In this document: positions 10,587-22,072 of the stretch, piece after piece
Layout: each line of letters starts with the position of its first letter
Position numbering within the stretch: position 1 is the stretch's first letter
Assembly (NCBI GenBank): GCA_949128115.1
Contig: OX421963.1
Location: 1,364,001-1,428,000, forward strand
Direction: 5' to 3'
DNA: 64,000 bases
From: Anaspis maculata
Taxonomy: Eukaryota > Arthropoda > Insecta > Coleoptera > Scraptiidae
The notes under the pieces: model-generated
What the model was told of the DNA's origin: nothing
The model's database searches: none
The model's input: the letters and a program-made list of their open reading frames with translations, nothing else
Position numbers and translations under genes: made by a program

Positions 10587-12753
10587 CGTTGAATAATTTT
10601 TAGGAATCTTCGCTACAAAGCAAACCTTTCACCATCAAGTTTATGAATTCGCCACAATTCTTTGCTATGAATTTGATGAATTTTTATATTATCACGCTAC
10701 TAAGTTGATGAATTTAGTGAAATTCTTGCTACGAAGTTGATAACTTAGCGGAATTGTCACCATAAACTTGATGAATTTGATAAAATTGTCTCTATAAAGT
10801 TGATAAATTCATCGAGGCTATCACATCTATTCAATTTCAATTTAGAGAGAAATCTTCTCCACGAGGGAAGTTCTCACTATGAAGTTGACGGATTCAACAA
10901 GTTTCACACCACAAAGTTGATACAATGAGCACATTTCTTGCGATGAACTTGATGAATTTCGAAAAATTTTCGCTACAAGGTTGATCAATCTAGCACAATT
11001 CTCGCTAAAAAGTTTAGGAATTTCGAGGAACTCTCGCTACGAAGTTGTCAATATGAAATTGATGAATTTAGTGAAACACCCATCATGAATTTGATGAATT
11101 TATCGAGATTCTCACTATGAAGTTGATGAATTTACAGAAACTTTCGTTACAAAGCGATACTCTCACTACCAGGTTGATCATTAAGCGCAATTTTTGCTAT
11201 AAAGTGATGAATTCATATGAATTCTCGATATAAGGTCGATCACTTCGATGATATCTCTTCGCTGCGAAGCTTGATTCTCACTACCAAGTTGATTATTTGA
11301 CACAGCTTTTGGCATCAAGTGACGAATTGCGAGGAAGTCTCGTTACAAAGTTGATGAATTCATCGCAGTTCTCACGATGAAGTTGATTAATTTAGAGAAA
11401 ATCCCACTACAACATTGATAAACGTAGCAAGGACCGCCGTAGAGCTTATGAATTTCGCACATATTTCGGTACGAAATTGGCGACTATGACGAAACTCTCG
11501 CTATAAAGTTAGCGCAATTCTCACTACAGAATTGATTAAAAAGCTCTTTTCTGATGCTGCTGAAAATGTGTATTAGTAGAATACGCTTTTCACGTTTGGT
11601 ACCTTTGCTTTGAAAATAATAGAAACTTCCAATATGGCTTGCGATTTTCCGAAAAGGAACTGATTGAACAATGCTCAATTTGAGGGAAACTTTGGATTCT
11701 CTTTGTGGAAAACTTGGTACTTCAATGGCATCGCCCATCGATTTTCAGCGGCATCAGAAGCCCCTTTGAAGAAATTTTCGCTGTAAAGTTGACGAATCAG
11801 GAGAAATTATCGCTGTGAAGTTCATGACTTAAGTGAGAAATTCGCTGTGAAGTTGATGATTTCGGAAAACGTCTCACTATGAAATCAATGAATTGAGCAC
11901 AATTCTTGCCATAAAGTTGATAAATTTAGAGAATTTCTCGCTATGAAATTGTTGACTTTAGAGCGAAATTCTGACTGATATGAAGTAGGATGGATAAATT
12001 CATCATGAAGTAGGATGGATAAATTTATCGAAATTATCATAATGAGGTTGTCACTTGTAATGATTTCCGACTCTTTGAAACACCGGCAGCCTAATTTTCA
12101 AGCCGGGACTTTGCAAATGTTCTCATTTCTCCATCAAATCGCAACCAAAGTTTTGGGGAATCTTTATTTATGAATTAACCTAAATAAAATACGTCACTAC
12201 AAAGTTGAGAAACTTCAGCACAGTTCTCACTATGAAGTGTATTAATTCAACAACTTTCACACTTTAAAGTTGATGATGTCAGCACAATTCTTGCTCGGAA
12301 CTTGATTTTTAGAAATTCTTGCTACGAAGTTGACAAATTGCGTGAAATTTCCGCTAAGAGGTTGGTATCTTCAGCGGAATTGTTATTAAAAACTTGATGA
12401 ATTCATCGGTTTCCTCACTATGAAGTTGATTGAGCCAGTGAAAATCTCTCTAAAAAGTTGATGAACTTGTCTAAATTCTCACTATAATATTGCTTAATTT
12501 AGCGCAATCTTTGCCACGAGGCGAGATTTCCACCACAAAGTTGGTTATTTGGTACAATTCTAGCTATAAAGTGTTGAATTTGGACGAAGTCCCGCCAAAA
12601 GTTCATAGCCCTAGCGGAATAATCATTTCTCAATAAATATAGATTTGGTGAATTTAGTAATTTTTTTCACTACAACATTGAAGAGTGTAGCACAATGCTC
12701 ACTGTTAAATTCAAGAATTCCACACAATTTTCTCCACCAAGTCAGTCAAAACA

Positions 12754-12759
12754 ATTATC
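12754..12759 (+). repeat. Target-site duplication ATTATC, left copy (10.25-kb element)
   Basis: ATTATC here and at 23010-23015 flanks the large inverted-repeat element. The empty sites near 5950-5965 and 26885-26900 read AACAATTATCACTTC with one copy. A 7-bp duplication (AATTATC) is possible if the outermost base is not part of the inverted repeat. Confidence 0.8.
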
Positions 12760-13588
12760 TACGGAAGCGTAGAAGGGCCAGGCTGCGAAACTTTTTACGG
12801 ACAAAGTCGAGTTTCAAAGTCGACCCGGTCGAGTTTCAAACTTGACTTTCTGCGTAAAGTCGAGTTTCAAAGTCGACCGGGTCGAGTTTCAAACTCGACT
12901 TTCTGCGTAAAGTCGAGTTTCAAAGTCGACCCGGTCGAGTTTCAAAGTCGACCCGGTCGAGTTCCAAACTCGACTTTCTGCGTAAAGTCGAGTTTCAAAG
13001 TCGACCCGGTCGAGTTCCAAAGTCGACCCGGTCGAGTTCCAAAGTCGACCCGGTCGAGTTCCAAAGTCGACCCGGTCGAGTTCCAAAGTCGACCCGGTCG
13101 AGTTTCAAACTCGACTTTCTGCGTAAAGTCGAGTTTCAAAGTCGACCCGGACGTAAACTGCTCGTCATAAGTTCAAGATATGTCAAAATTTGCTCCAATT
13201 TCAAGTGAGGATATCTCAGGTAAAAAATTTCTGATTTGGAAAAAGTTGATGACCCCTGAAAGAGCTTATTACCCTTGGCTGCAGGACGCTTATCAAATTA
13301 TGTCATAACTGACTTAGTTCATTATATACAGGATGTTAAAGAAGGGAGTGACAAAAGGGTTGATTTTTCAAGCCGTGTAACTTTTCAGCGTATTTTCGCG
13401 AGGAAAAACTTTTTCCAATGAATAGCTGATATCCCCAAGGGTAGCCAATATAGGCATTATTTTTTCATCCATACATGATTATCATTATTATTATCAAAAA
13501 ATAAAGATTTCCTGTTCACTTCAAAGAAGTTGAACTCCTCCTAGGGGAATGAAGCTAGAGCCCTGGAACTTTTTCCGATGGATAGTCT
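12760..13588 (+). repeat. Left TIR arm of the 10.25-kb element
   Basis: It comprises the terminal ~43 bp, then satellite (12803-13152), then unique sequence ending in CTAGAGCCCTGGAACTTTTT at about 13555-13575. The reverse complement of this tail is found at 21562-21590 (AAAAACTTCCAGGGCTCTAG). Intermediate anchors match the right arm too, for example ACTGCTCGTCATAAGTT at about 13155 against AACTTATGACGAGCAGT at about 22210. Confidence 0.82.
12803..13152 (+). repeat. TIR satellite, left array (22-bp and 31-bp units)
   Basis: Two unit types are interspersed. One is a 22-bp unit of GTCGAGTT(T/C)C plus AAAGTCGACCCG. The other is a 31-bp unit of GTCGAGTTTC, AAACTCGACTTTC and TGCGTAAA. Several units are hairpin-forming because GTCGAGTTT is followed by AAACTCGAC. 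The array is about 350 bp here against about 740 bp in the other arm. The minus-strand frames across it are repeat translations, not genes. Confidence 0.9.
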
Positions 13589-13719
13589 GAGTCGTCAGGG
13601 TTTGGTTTATACCCCATGGATGGCGTAGTCGTATTCGTGCAATATTGGACAATTACAAAATTGTCCGGACAAATATCATGTTGACCGGGCACATAAGGAC
13701 AATTGACCGGGTATATTTA

Positions 13720-13867
13720 GACACTTTTACTTTCCCGGCCCCACCAACATGGAGGGAAAGTATTGTAATGGTGCAGAAAAAAAGTTTTGAGATTTCACCG
13801 GATATATTCATTTTGAGGTCCCCCAAGTCGATTAAGACCATTTCCAGAATGATGTCTGTCTGTGGGT

Positions 13868-13900
<33 letters not shown>

Positions 13901-14010
13901 ATCTTCCACGATAACTGCCGAATCCTTTATCCGATCGATTTAAAATTTGATATGCAGACATGGTTTCGCCCTGGAATGACCGGATTAGTTTTTGGCTGTC
14001 ATCTGTCAAA
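13720..14010. repeat. Stretch with GT microsatellite
   Basis: A GT tract at 13863-13900 is followed by CGATAACTGCCGAATCC and TCCGATCGATTTAAAATTTG. The layout suggests a dispersed repeat fragment, but I cannot name it. GCCCTGGAATGACCGGATTA at about 13970-13990 resembles GCCTGGAATGACCTGATTAG near 15990-16010. Confidence 0.4.
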
Positions 14011-15176
14011 CAGAAGTGTCACTATCAGCAAATGACAGAAGCTACATCTCACGGAACTTGATTTGCGATATGTCATTTGAAAGCCCTTGAAGAACTGTAT
14101 TCAGAACAGTTAAAAATATTTTCCTACCTGTTATCTGTCAAATTATAAAAAATATCAAAGTCTGGAACTTTGCCATTTAATTATCCAAAATCTATACGAC
14201 AGATGTGAACCAAACCCGGCAGGAAGCAACATTACCAAAGAATCAAGCTAATGCTGAAGTTGGAGTTCCCCATCATTCACCAGCCGAGCGCTATGAATTT
14301 TCAAAGTTTGGCCTGGCCGAATTCAGCCGGGCTTGCCTGTTCCTCGATTTTTGGCCTATTCAATTTTTTAGCAACATGGCAACCAAACCGGTAGGTAACT
14401 ACGTTTTTGTTACGAATTGTATCAATGTCAAAGTGACAACATGAACGCTGTTCTCGGCAGGTTCTTGGTGTTTTCTTTAGTATCTTCTTGCATCATTTGA
14501 GGCAACATTGCGAACCGATCCTTTGTGTTGTTTGGGGCTCCGTGAACCCCCTTGTGTCTTCTGTAGCTTTAGCAACTTCAGTATGCCCATTCCATTGACG
14601 TATATGTACAAACTGTAATGTGTGCAGTTCCCTTATTTGATTCGGTATCAGGGCCCCATCCCCATGGTGTCTGCCGTTCAAGACCCTGATGGGGCCCCCA
14701 TCTGTGTCCATCAGATTTTGCCGTTTCAGGCCAAAACTGCGGCCTTGTGTCTTCTTGGGTTCGTTGAGGCCCTTTAGGCTCCTGGTGTCTACGGGTGTCT
14801 CTTGAAGCCCCACCGAGTCCCCCTCTCGTTTTTTTCAGCTTTCAGAATTCTTGTGCCGTCAGGGCAATTATATAGAAGTCTGCCCTAGGTTTCTAGGTAT
14901 TCAATCCGTGAATAGATTTCCGCCAATGATTTTTGAAAAAATAGGTTATTAGTTCTTGAATATTTTCCAACATGTACTGTTCAGTATATATGGGGTGAAA
15001 ATTAAAAAAAAAATTGGGCAAGTACCCCATTCCTGGACTGTTTGTTGCTGCTTTAGGTAAGGTAGGTAAAAATCAAATATGTTATAAAGTTCACTATGAC
15101 GACTACCATGTCAATAGGAATTTTTTGACATTCCATAAACACGCGCGCGTTATTATTGGCATTGTTGAATTATTAT
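14010..15176. other. Unassigned interior of the 10.25-kb element
   Basis: No gene is recognised. Near 14500-14820 GC-richer sequence with recurring GTGTCT and GAGGCCC words suggests a decayed tandem repeat. The 106-codon minus-strand frame across it has no family motif. Confidence 0.35.
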
Positions 15177-15504
15177 TAGGTAATGGCTACGTTTACACCG
15201 GTGGACTAAAACTGGACCGACCCAAGCACTGACCCAAATTCCACCTGAAGTAATTCTTCTCTTCCAGCGTTTTTACCGGCAGACTAACGCGGCCGACCTA
15301 TTTCAAAATATGAACTTAAACCAGATAAATATAAAAACTAAATTTACTTCACTTCACAGCTAACCGGAGACCTGACCCAAGCTACTTGGTCCTAATTTGG
15401 TCCTTGTCTGCAGTCGTTTACACCACGTGGACTGAATTTATTTGGGTCGAATTTAGTGCTTAGGTCGCGGACCAAAGCCACGGTGTAAACGTAGCCATTA
15501 CCTA
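15177..15504. mobile_element. MITE-like element, ~328 bp
   Basis: A 24-bp terminal inverted repeat is visible: TAGGTAATGGCTACGTTTAC then ACCG at the left (15177-15200), and its complement at 15481-15504. The interior is non-coding and partly self-complementary (GTGGACTAAA near the left, TTTAGTGCTTAGGTC near the right). I could not settle the target duplication. The superfamily is not assigned. Confidence 0.7.
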
Positions 15505-16430
15505 CCTATCACTTTTCTATCAAGAGTACCATCCGTTGTGTTTTCAATTAGGTACTCCATACATTTATTTTTCATAAAGTAAGTAAGTAATATACTATAC
15601 CTATCATTTTCATGTACCTAGTTGATATCGAAAGTAGATTTGCACTTGGCGACTTGGCGTGGCGCGGGCTCATATTCAAATGCGACTCGGTTTCGGTTTT
15701 CCGGCGGTGATTTTTTTTTCCAGAATCAAACTTATTAAGCATTCCATAATAATCTGTCGTGATAATTTCAACCTCGAGATTAACGGAATAGAGGATAGTA
15801 TAATAGGAAATGCATTTCTCTATTTTATCCAGAAGGGTTCAAAGTGAATTGGAGAGGTATATATTGGGTTGGTTTTCTAACTTCAGGTACCCCTTTGTGT
15901 GGAACTAGCATTACATTCTTGAGATATCACAACAGTTAACTACCTCTAGCTCCAATCAAATCGAAATTAGGTATGAAAACATAAGGTCAGCCTGGAATGA
16001 CCTGATTAGTTTTTGGATAGATGATTTCGATCGGGAGTCCTCAAGGGACACATTGGGTCTGGGCTTGTCTGGATACAGCATTGCATTCTCCAAATTCGCA
16101 ACAATTGTCTTCCTAGTTCTACCTTTCGAAGTATTTTATCAATATGGAAACCTAAGAACCTGTCACTTATTTTGTAGGCCCAACAATTGATGCAGGATGC
16201 TCGCTCAACGCTCAACTCACTAGAACTTTTCCAATCAACTTCTCAATTAAATCCCACTTTCCCGAAGGGACGCCTGAATCAAAATCCTTACTGACGTCCC
16301 TGGATACCGCCGGGAAAGTTTTGTGTCGCCCCACAACAGATTTTTAGAATGTCTTACATCACTTCCTCCCATCAATTGAAAGAGATCAATTTTAAAAAAT
16401 TGCACATCATGCTTGAAGCTTGAACGGCCA
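15505..16430. other. Unassigned interior of the 10.25-kb element
   Basis: I see no gene. Frames of 62-69 codons (for example 15659-15847 plus and 16006-16215 minus) lack motifs and supportive context. Confidence 0.35.
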
Positions 16431-16670
16431 GTAATGTGTCAGATTAAAACCGAAACAAGATGGAGACGGAAGCGTGAAATCACAGAATAGCGTGAAATTC
16501 AGCTTGAAAATTAGAATGTTACTGCAAAACAAGATTAAGTTCGAAGTTTCATGACAATCATTCCCCTAATAAAGAGACTTCGACTATTTACACAGCATAA
16601 AAGATACTAACAACCAAGATGGCGACGGAATCATGTAATTCAGCCTGAAAATATAAGAATGACTATACAA
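16430..16670. repeat. ~120-bp direct repeat, about two units
   Basis: Units with CAAGATGG, GCGACGGAA, GTTTCATGACAATC and CTAATAAGAGA recur here, and again about 4.7 kb downstream at 21190-21500 in the same orientation. The two patches bracket the palindrome and the tandem duplication of the element interior. Confidence 0.6.
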
Positions 16671-16682
16671 CTCACTGCTCCT

Positions 16683-18212
16683 TATAGGCCAGGCGGTATG
16701 TCGGTAAAATCACTACAATCTGGAAAAAACTCCGACCAAAGCTTTTATGGTGTCAAACTCTTCGTAAGGTCAGTAGTTATCTACCACTGAGTTTCCGCCC
16801 AAAAACGAGTTGTGCTGATTCCTCCACATCTGCGCGAAGGTAAAGGATGCCTCGAAAGTGCAAAAAGAGCTGTTAAACTTCCGTACTTTTTTGTTATATT
16901 TGCCTAAATGCAAACGTACAACTCTTACGCAAACATTGGAAGCATCTGTCATCATCTCTGTGCCAGTCTTACTGTTGAAAAAAAAGATTTCTTTGTGCGG
17001 ATCAGATAAATCACATTTTATTGTTTTTCCACACAAGAAAACGATGGAGCAACATGTATTTTGGATGTTTTCTAATGGCTTGTACTCACTGAGCCCACCT
17101 ATGGCATTAAAATTTCAATAACAGCATTTTTGAAGATGTTGCCAGCGAAAAAGTGAATAATTTTCAGCCGCCTGTTCAGCAGCAATTTTTTCAATTTTAC
17201 CAAACACCGTTTGCGAAAATTTTATAAGGAATGGAAAGCTCAAATTCTTCTCTAACGATATCGTGCCTGGCTTAACCGCGGCACGCACTTGAAAGTCTAA
17301 AAAAACTATTTTCTTTTCGAGAGGTCCTGTTTCATCCGTGTGCGGCCGTGCCTACTTGACATAGACCGGACTGATTACACGAGCTTGTAAATGTACTCTT
17401 TTCCAGATTTAAAACGCGACCATTATTATTGCGACTTTGTACATTGATTTATGAAGAAATAATACATTATTTTATCATTTATGGTCGTGTTTCAAAGCTG
17501 GAAGAGAGTACATTTCCAAGCTTGTGTAATCAGTCCGGTCTATGTCAAGTAGGCATGGCAGCACGCGAGTAAAATAGAACTGCTCGAAAAAAAAACAGTT
17601 TCCTACACTCCCAAAAAGCGTGCCGCCGTTGAGCCAGATATAATATCATTGGAAAACAGTTCCAGCTTGTCATTTCCTATAAAATTTTCGAGAACGGTGT
17701 TTGGTAAAATTGAAAAAACTCCTGCTGAACAGTCGGGTAAAAATTATTCTCTTCTTAGCGGGCAACATCTTCCAAAATGCTGTTATTGAATTTTTAACGC
17801 CATAAATGGGCTCAGTGAGTACAAATTATTAGGAAACATCCAAAATACATGTTAGTCCATCGTTTTCTTGTGTGGAAAAACAATTAAATGTGATTTATCT
17901 GACCCGCACAAAGAAATCTTTTTTTTCAACAGTAAGACTGGCACAGAGATGATGACAAATGCTTCCAATGTTTGCGTTACAGTTGTACGTTTGCATTGAG
18001 GCAAATAAAATGAAAAAGTACTTGGGTTTAACAGGTCTTTTTGCACCTTCAAGACATCTTTCACTTTTGGGCAGATGTGGAGGAATTAGCACAACTCGTT
18101 TTTGGGCGGAAACTCAGTGGTAGATACCTATTGACCTTACGAAGAGTTTGACACCATAAAAGCTTTGGTCGGAATTTTTTCCATCCAGAATGACCTACCG
18201 CCTGGCCTATTA
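16683..18212. repeat. Nested 1.53-kb palindrome (inverted repeat with ~57-bp spacer)
   Basis: Left arm 16683-17423 and right arm 17481-18212 are inverted copies. The outer ends read TATAGGCCAGGCGGTA and TACCGCCTGGCCTATTA. A mid anchor reads GACATAGACCGGACTGATTA against TAATCAGTCCGGTCTATGTC. The inner edges read GCGACCAT and ATGGTCG. Arms differ by scattered substitutions and small indels, so the duplication is not brand-new. Both arms carry the same coding-like stretch (see 16770-17090). It could be a foldback element inside the larger one, or an inverted duplication. Confidence 0.85.
16770..17090 (-). pseudogene. Unidentified coding-like segment in left palindrome arm
   Basis: The frame is open for about 105 codons on the minus strand. 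The 88-codon part begins CGKTIKCDLSDPHKEIFF and continues through ASNVCVRVVRLHLGKY. The mirrored copy in the right arm (plus strand, about 17835-18060) has a TAG shortly upstream of the matching CGKTIKCDL and a TGA after VVRLH, so it is broken. The residue composition looks protein-like, but I recognise no family. It may be an exon of a transposon-encoded protein. There is no ATG at the start of the open stretch. Confidence 0.35.
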
Positions 18213-18780
18213 GACCAATCCAGTGTCTCGATTTTCCTTGACAACACTGCATTACATCGGGTATGCCGTTGCGAAGGGCCATTTTTGCGAATATACGAAA
18301 TCGATTATACGTAGACCTCTCGTATAATCGCAATTCATTTGAATTCAAAAAACCACAATTTTCGCCCTTTGCAACAGTGCTTGCCGGATTTCACGATCTA
18401 ACCAGCAGCCTTGCCACACACTGAGCCATAGCTGACCCTGTGCACCAGAAGCTATGGTTTGACATATCGTATATAATTCTATCTCGGGTGTGCCAGTAGC
18501 GGTAAGATGTATCAAAATGAAAATCGTGCAGAACTTTTGTTCAACTACAGCAATTGGAAAGTTACGGATGAAATTTCAACTTGCATTTATATGGTTTAGT
18601 TCTCACTCGCTCATATTGTTACTGTGAGGCAAATATAATTCATAAAAAGGAATGCGAAAATCTCAAGTGAGGTAGGTAAGGCATGGCCAAAAAAATCAAG
18701 TGATAGCCAATGTCAAACATAAATAATTTATTTGACAATGTATTTTTGAATGGTTGTCTTTCGCATTTCGAAACCAACAA

Positions 18781-19056
18781 ATGGGTCGTACTCCCGCCGA
18801 ACAATTCAAGACTTTGTATGGTCAATTGAACCAGCTAATACTATTAGAAGAGAGGAATATGTTTGACGGCAGTTTCAACCATTTCCCGGACGAAAAGTCC
18901 ACGCTAAAATGGCACACATCCTGGAAAACTGATGGGCATACAACATGCGAAAAACGAACGGAGGTGACTCGAAGAGGGAAATTTGAAGATCCTATGGAAT
19001 CTGACGGCAAAGCAGTTGCAGTTGAACTTTTACTCCGAATTCGGGAAAAAGACTGA
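18781..19056 (+). CDS. Hypothetical 91-aa frame in duplication unit 1
   Basis: ATG at 18781. The protein begins MGRTPAEQFKTLYGQLNQ and includes NMFDGSFNHFPDEKSTLKW. I recognise no domain. Relative to unit 2 it lacks three residues after MGR through a 9-bp deletion that keeps the frame. Differences from the second copy include several amino-acid changes (R/Q, V/A, K/R), so the pair shows no obvious selection for protein sequence. A plus-strand AATAAA lies about 220 bp downstream. It could be an exon of a larger decayed gene. Confidence 0.3.
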   Translation: MGRTPAEQFKTLYGQLNQLILLEERNMFDGSFNHFPDEKSTLKWHTSWKTDGHTTCEKRTEVTRRGKFEDPMESDGKAVAVELLLRIREKD

Positions 19057-19433
19057 TCCTTTCAAAGGTAATCTTTGTAGGCTGATTGCTGCGTTGTCAT
19101 TACTTTTCACTCTTCTTTCAAAGGCGTAAGGCAATGATGCTCGGAATTCCGAGGGAAGAGTTCACCAAGGTATGACGGAATTATGGAAAAGCATTTTAGC
19201 ACCATTGACTGCTGAGGAGCTACACAGAATACTACAAACTTTCGGCGAAGACTCTAGTTCTTCTGTTACCTACCAATAAAAATTGTTCACTTTTATCACT
19301 CTGTTCAAAATAAACGATTCACTTTGCTCTTTATAATGTAGTTATGATGATATTTATTGTAGTTTTCGTGATACAAATCAAACAGGGATCAGGCATTACA
19401 GGTAAATCAGGACCAAAACGTCAGTTTGACAAA

Positions 19434-19619
19434 TTATTTCTGAAAACTGTCATTGACAAAAGTCGGAAGCAGGTGGGTCGTGCAAAGCTCGTTGTATAGT
19501 CTTGACGAATACAACTCGAGCATCGGAAGAATCTGAATATACCACTCTTGTTCGATGTATTGCTTCAAAACACAGCTCGACCTATGGTCTCGCTGTGTTT
19601 CTTGCAATACATCTCGCAA
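19434..19619 (-). CDS. Hypothetical minus-strand frame in unit 1 (copy at 20905-21135)
   Basis: An open stretch reading RDVLQETQRDHRSSCVLKQY lacks an ATG at its beginning (it opens with TTG). A minus-strand AATAAA lies about 80 bp past its stop, near 19350, which could make it a 3'-terminal exon converging on the plus-strand frame upstream. The copy in unit 2 reads through a 7-bp insertion and ends differently. No family is recognised. Confidence 0.25.
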   Translation of the reverse strand: MRDVLQETQRDHRSSCVLKQYIEQEWYIQILPMLELYSSRLYNELCTTHLLPTFVNDSFQK

Positions 19620-19688
19620 TCGCGGTATATTCGATTATTTTGATGCTCTTGTTGTATTACTACTGACTATACAACTCACTGCTCTCTG

Positions 19689-21180
19689 GACCAATCCAGT
19701 GTCTTGATTTTCCTTGACAACACTGCATTACATCGGGTATGCCGTTGCGAAGGGCCATTTTTGCGAATATACGAAATCGATTATACGTAGACCTCTCGTA
19801 TAATCGCAGTTCATTTGAATTCAAAAAACCACAATTTTCGCCCTTTGCAACAGTGCTTGCCGGATTTCACGATCTAACCAGCAGCCTTGCCACACACTGA
19901 GCCATAGCTGACCCTGTGCACCAGAAGCTATGGTTTGACATATCGTATATAATTCTATCTCGGGTATGCCAGTAGCGGTAAGATGTATCAAAATGAAAAT
20001 CGTGCAGAACTTTCGTCCAACTTCAGCAATTGAAAAGTTACGGATAAAATTTTAACTTGCATTTATATGGTTTAGTTCTCACTCGCTCATATTGTTACTG
20101 TGACGCAAACGGAATTCATAAAAAGGAATGCGGAAATCTCGAGTGAGGTAGGTAAGGCATGGTCAAAAAAATCAAGTGGTAGCCAATGTCAAACATTAAT
20201 AATTTATTTGACAATGTATTTTTGAATGGTTGTCTTTTGCATCCTCTGTTTTGCATTTCGAAACCAACAAATGGGTCGTTTTGTAACCACTCCAGCCGAA
20301 CAATTCAAGACTTTGTATGGTCAATTGAACCAGCTAATACTATTAGAAGAGAGGAATATGTTTGACGGCAGTTTCAACCATTTTCCGGACGAAAAGTCCA
20401 CGCTGAAATGGCACACATCCTGGAAAACTGATGGGCATACAACATGCGAAAAACGAACGGAGGTGACTCAAAGAGGGAAATTTGAAGATCCTATGGAATC
20501 TGACGGCAAAGCAGTTGCAGCTGAACTTTTACTCCGAATTCGGGAAAGAGACTGATCCTTTCAAAGGTAATCTTTGTAGGCTGATTGCTGCGTTGTCATT
20601 ACTTTTCACTCTTCTTTCAAAGGTGTTGGAATTTCGTAAGGCAATGATGCTCGGAATTCCGAGGGAAGAGTTCACCAAGGGATGACGGAATTATGGAAAT
20701 GCATTTCAGCACCATTGACTGCTGAGGAGCTACACAGAATACTACAAACTTTCGGCGAAGACTCGAGTTCTTCTGTTACCTACCAATAAAAATTGATCAC
20801 TTTTATCACCTGTTCAAAATAAACGATTCACTTTGCTCCTTATAATGTAGTTATGATGATATTTATTGTAGTTTTCATGATACAAATCAAACAGGGATCA
20901 GGCATTACAGGTAAATCAGGACCAAAACGTCAGTTTGACAAATTATTTCTGAATTTTGAAAACTGTCATTGACCAAAGTCGGGAGCAGGTGGGTCGTGCA
21001 AAGCTCGTTGTATAGTCTTGACAAATACAACTCGAGCATCGAAAGAATCTGAATATACCGCTCTTGTTCGATGTATTGCTTCAAAACACAGCTCGACCTA
21101 TGGTCTCGCTGTGTTTCTTGCAATACATCTCGCAATCGCGGTATATTCGATTATTTTGATGCTCTTGTTGTATTACTACT
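19689..21180. repeat. Tandem duplication inside 10.25-kb element, unit 2
   Basis: The second copy of the ~1.47-kb unit. The join between units (ACTATACAACTCACTGCTC at about 19665-19683) also occurs just left of the palindrome at about 16662-16680. This suggests that palindrome plus unit once formed a longer repeat. Confidence 0.9.
20271..20555 (+). CDS. Hypothetical 94-aa frame in duplication unit 2
   Basis: ATG at 20271, protein beginning MGRFVTTPAEQFKTLYGQ. It is the fuller version of the unit 1 frame. Just past its stop, a GGTAATC donor-like site (about 20564) and a TTCTTTCAAAGG acceptor-like site (about 20622) would excise ~60 bp. The overlapping second frame then joins as TDPFK to VLEFRKAMMLG. 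Which frame, if either, is translated is not clear. There is no recognisable domain, and I cannot say what it does. Confidence 0.35.
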   Translation: MGRFVTTPAEQFKTLYGQLNQLILLEERNMFDGSFNHFPDEKSTLKWHTSWKTDGHTTCEKRTEVTQRGKFEDPMESDGKAVAAELLLRIRERD

Positions 21181-21189
21181 GATCATACG

Positions 21190-21500
21190 AAACAAGGGTA
21201 AGTTCCAAGTTCCACGAAAATCGTTCCACAAATGAGAAATTTCAGTATAGCGGCCAAGATGGCAGCGGAATTATGAAACTCAGGTTGGGAAGAAGAATGT
21301 TTATATAAGACAAATGTAAGTTCCAAGTTTCATGACAATCGTTCCACTAATAAGAGATTTCGGAGGCAATTCCAATATGGCGGCCAAGATGGCCGAAATT
21401 TAGATTGAAAATAAGAATGACCATATGGGACGAGAGTAGGTTCTGAGTTCCACGCAAATCGTTATTCTAATAAGAAATTTCAAAATGGTGAACTAAATAG
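21190..21500. repeat. ~120-bp direct repeat, about 2.7 units
   Basis: Units with GTTCCAAGTTTCATGACAAT, CGGCCAAGATGG and AAAATAAGAATGACC occur here, related to 16430-16670 and in the same orientation. Confidence 0.65.
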
Positions 21501-21906
21501 ATGGCACCGCAACCATCAGGTCCAATCTGCTCATTGGTCACCCTTAAGGACCTAATAAGCTATCTATCGGAAAAACTTCCAGGGCTCTAGTTTCATTCCC
21601 TTAGGAAGAATTCAACTTCTTTGAAGTGCACAGTAAATCTTTGTTTTCTGATGATGATAATAATAATAATGGTACATAATGAATGGATAAAAAAATATTG
21701 CCTATTGGCTTCCTTTAAAGGCATAAGCCATCCACTGGAAAAAGTTTATTCTCACAAAAATACGTTGAAAATTTACACGGCTTCAAAAATCAACCCTTAT
21801 GTTACTCCTTTCTTTGGCATCCTATATGGAAGCTGCCTTAGTACGTTGTCGGTGTATTTTCGGGACACCCTGATAATGCATGAAGTCAGTTATGAGTATG
21901 ACCTAA

Positions 21907-22072
21907 AGGTGCGTTCAGTCAGTTTATTTAGACGCAAGTTTTAATTTTAGTCGCAAGCGCAGCGACGCCCATTGGCTCTCATGAACCAGCCTCCTCAGAA
22001 CAGCCAATAGACGATGCAGCGCTCACGGCTAAAATTAAAACTTGTGACTAAATAAGCTGGCTGAACGCACCT
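21907..22072. mobile_element. 166-bp MITE nested in the right TIR arm, TSD TAA
   Basis: Terminal inverted repeats of ~42 bp with a few mismatches begin AGGTGCGTTCAG on both ends and continue through GTTTATTTAG and AAGTTTTAATTTTAG. TAA flanks it at 21904-21906 and 22073-22075. A 3-bp TWA duplication is typical of PIF/Harbinger-derived MITEs. The family assignment is inference. The empty site is the matching part of the left TIR. Confidence 0.8.

Larger units (their letters stand above)
18210..19664. repeat. Tandem duplication inside 10.25-kb element, unit 1
   Basis: About 1.46 kb starting GACCAATCCAGTGTCTCG is repeated almost base for base at 19689-21180 (unit 2). Both units end with GTTGTATTACTACTGA. 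Small differences include a 9-bp and an 11-bp deletion in unit 1 relative to unit 2, at about 18790 and 19123. Confidence 0.9.

Noticed and set aside
11484..11738. 84-codon minus-strand frame repeated at 2266, 3888, 11484 and 25623 (MGDAIEVPSFPQRES)
   Set aside because: It recurs only because the higher-order repeat recurs, starts and ends within the array, has no upstream gene context and shows no family motif.
12889..13139. 65-codon frames rich in ELDRVDFGTRPGR
   Set aside because: Translations of the 22-bp TIR satellite in different phases.
13653..14009. 118-codon frame across the GT microsatellite (HTHTHT)
   Set aside because: Produced by the dinucleotide repeat. No domain on either side.
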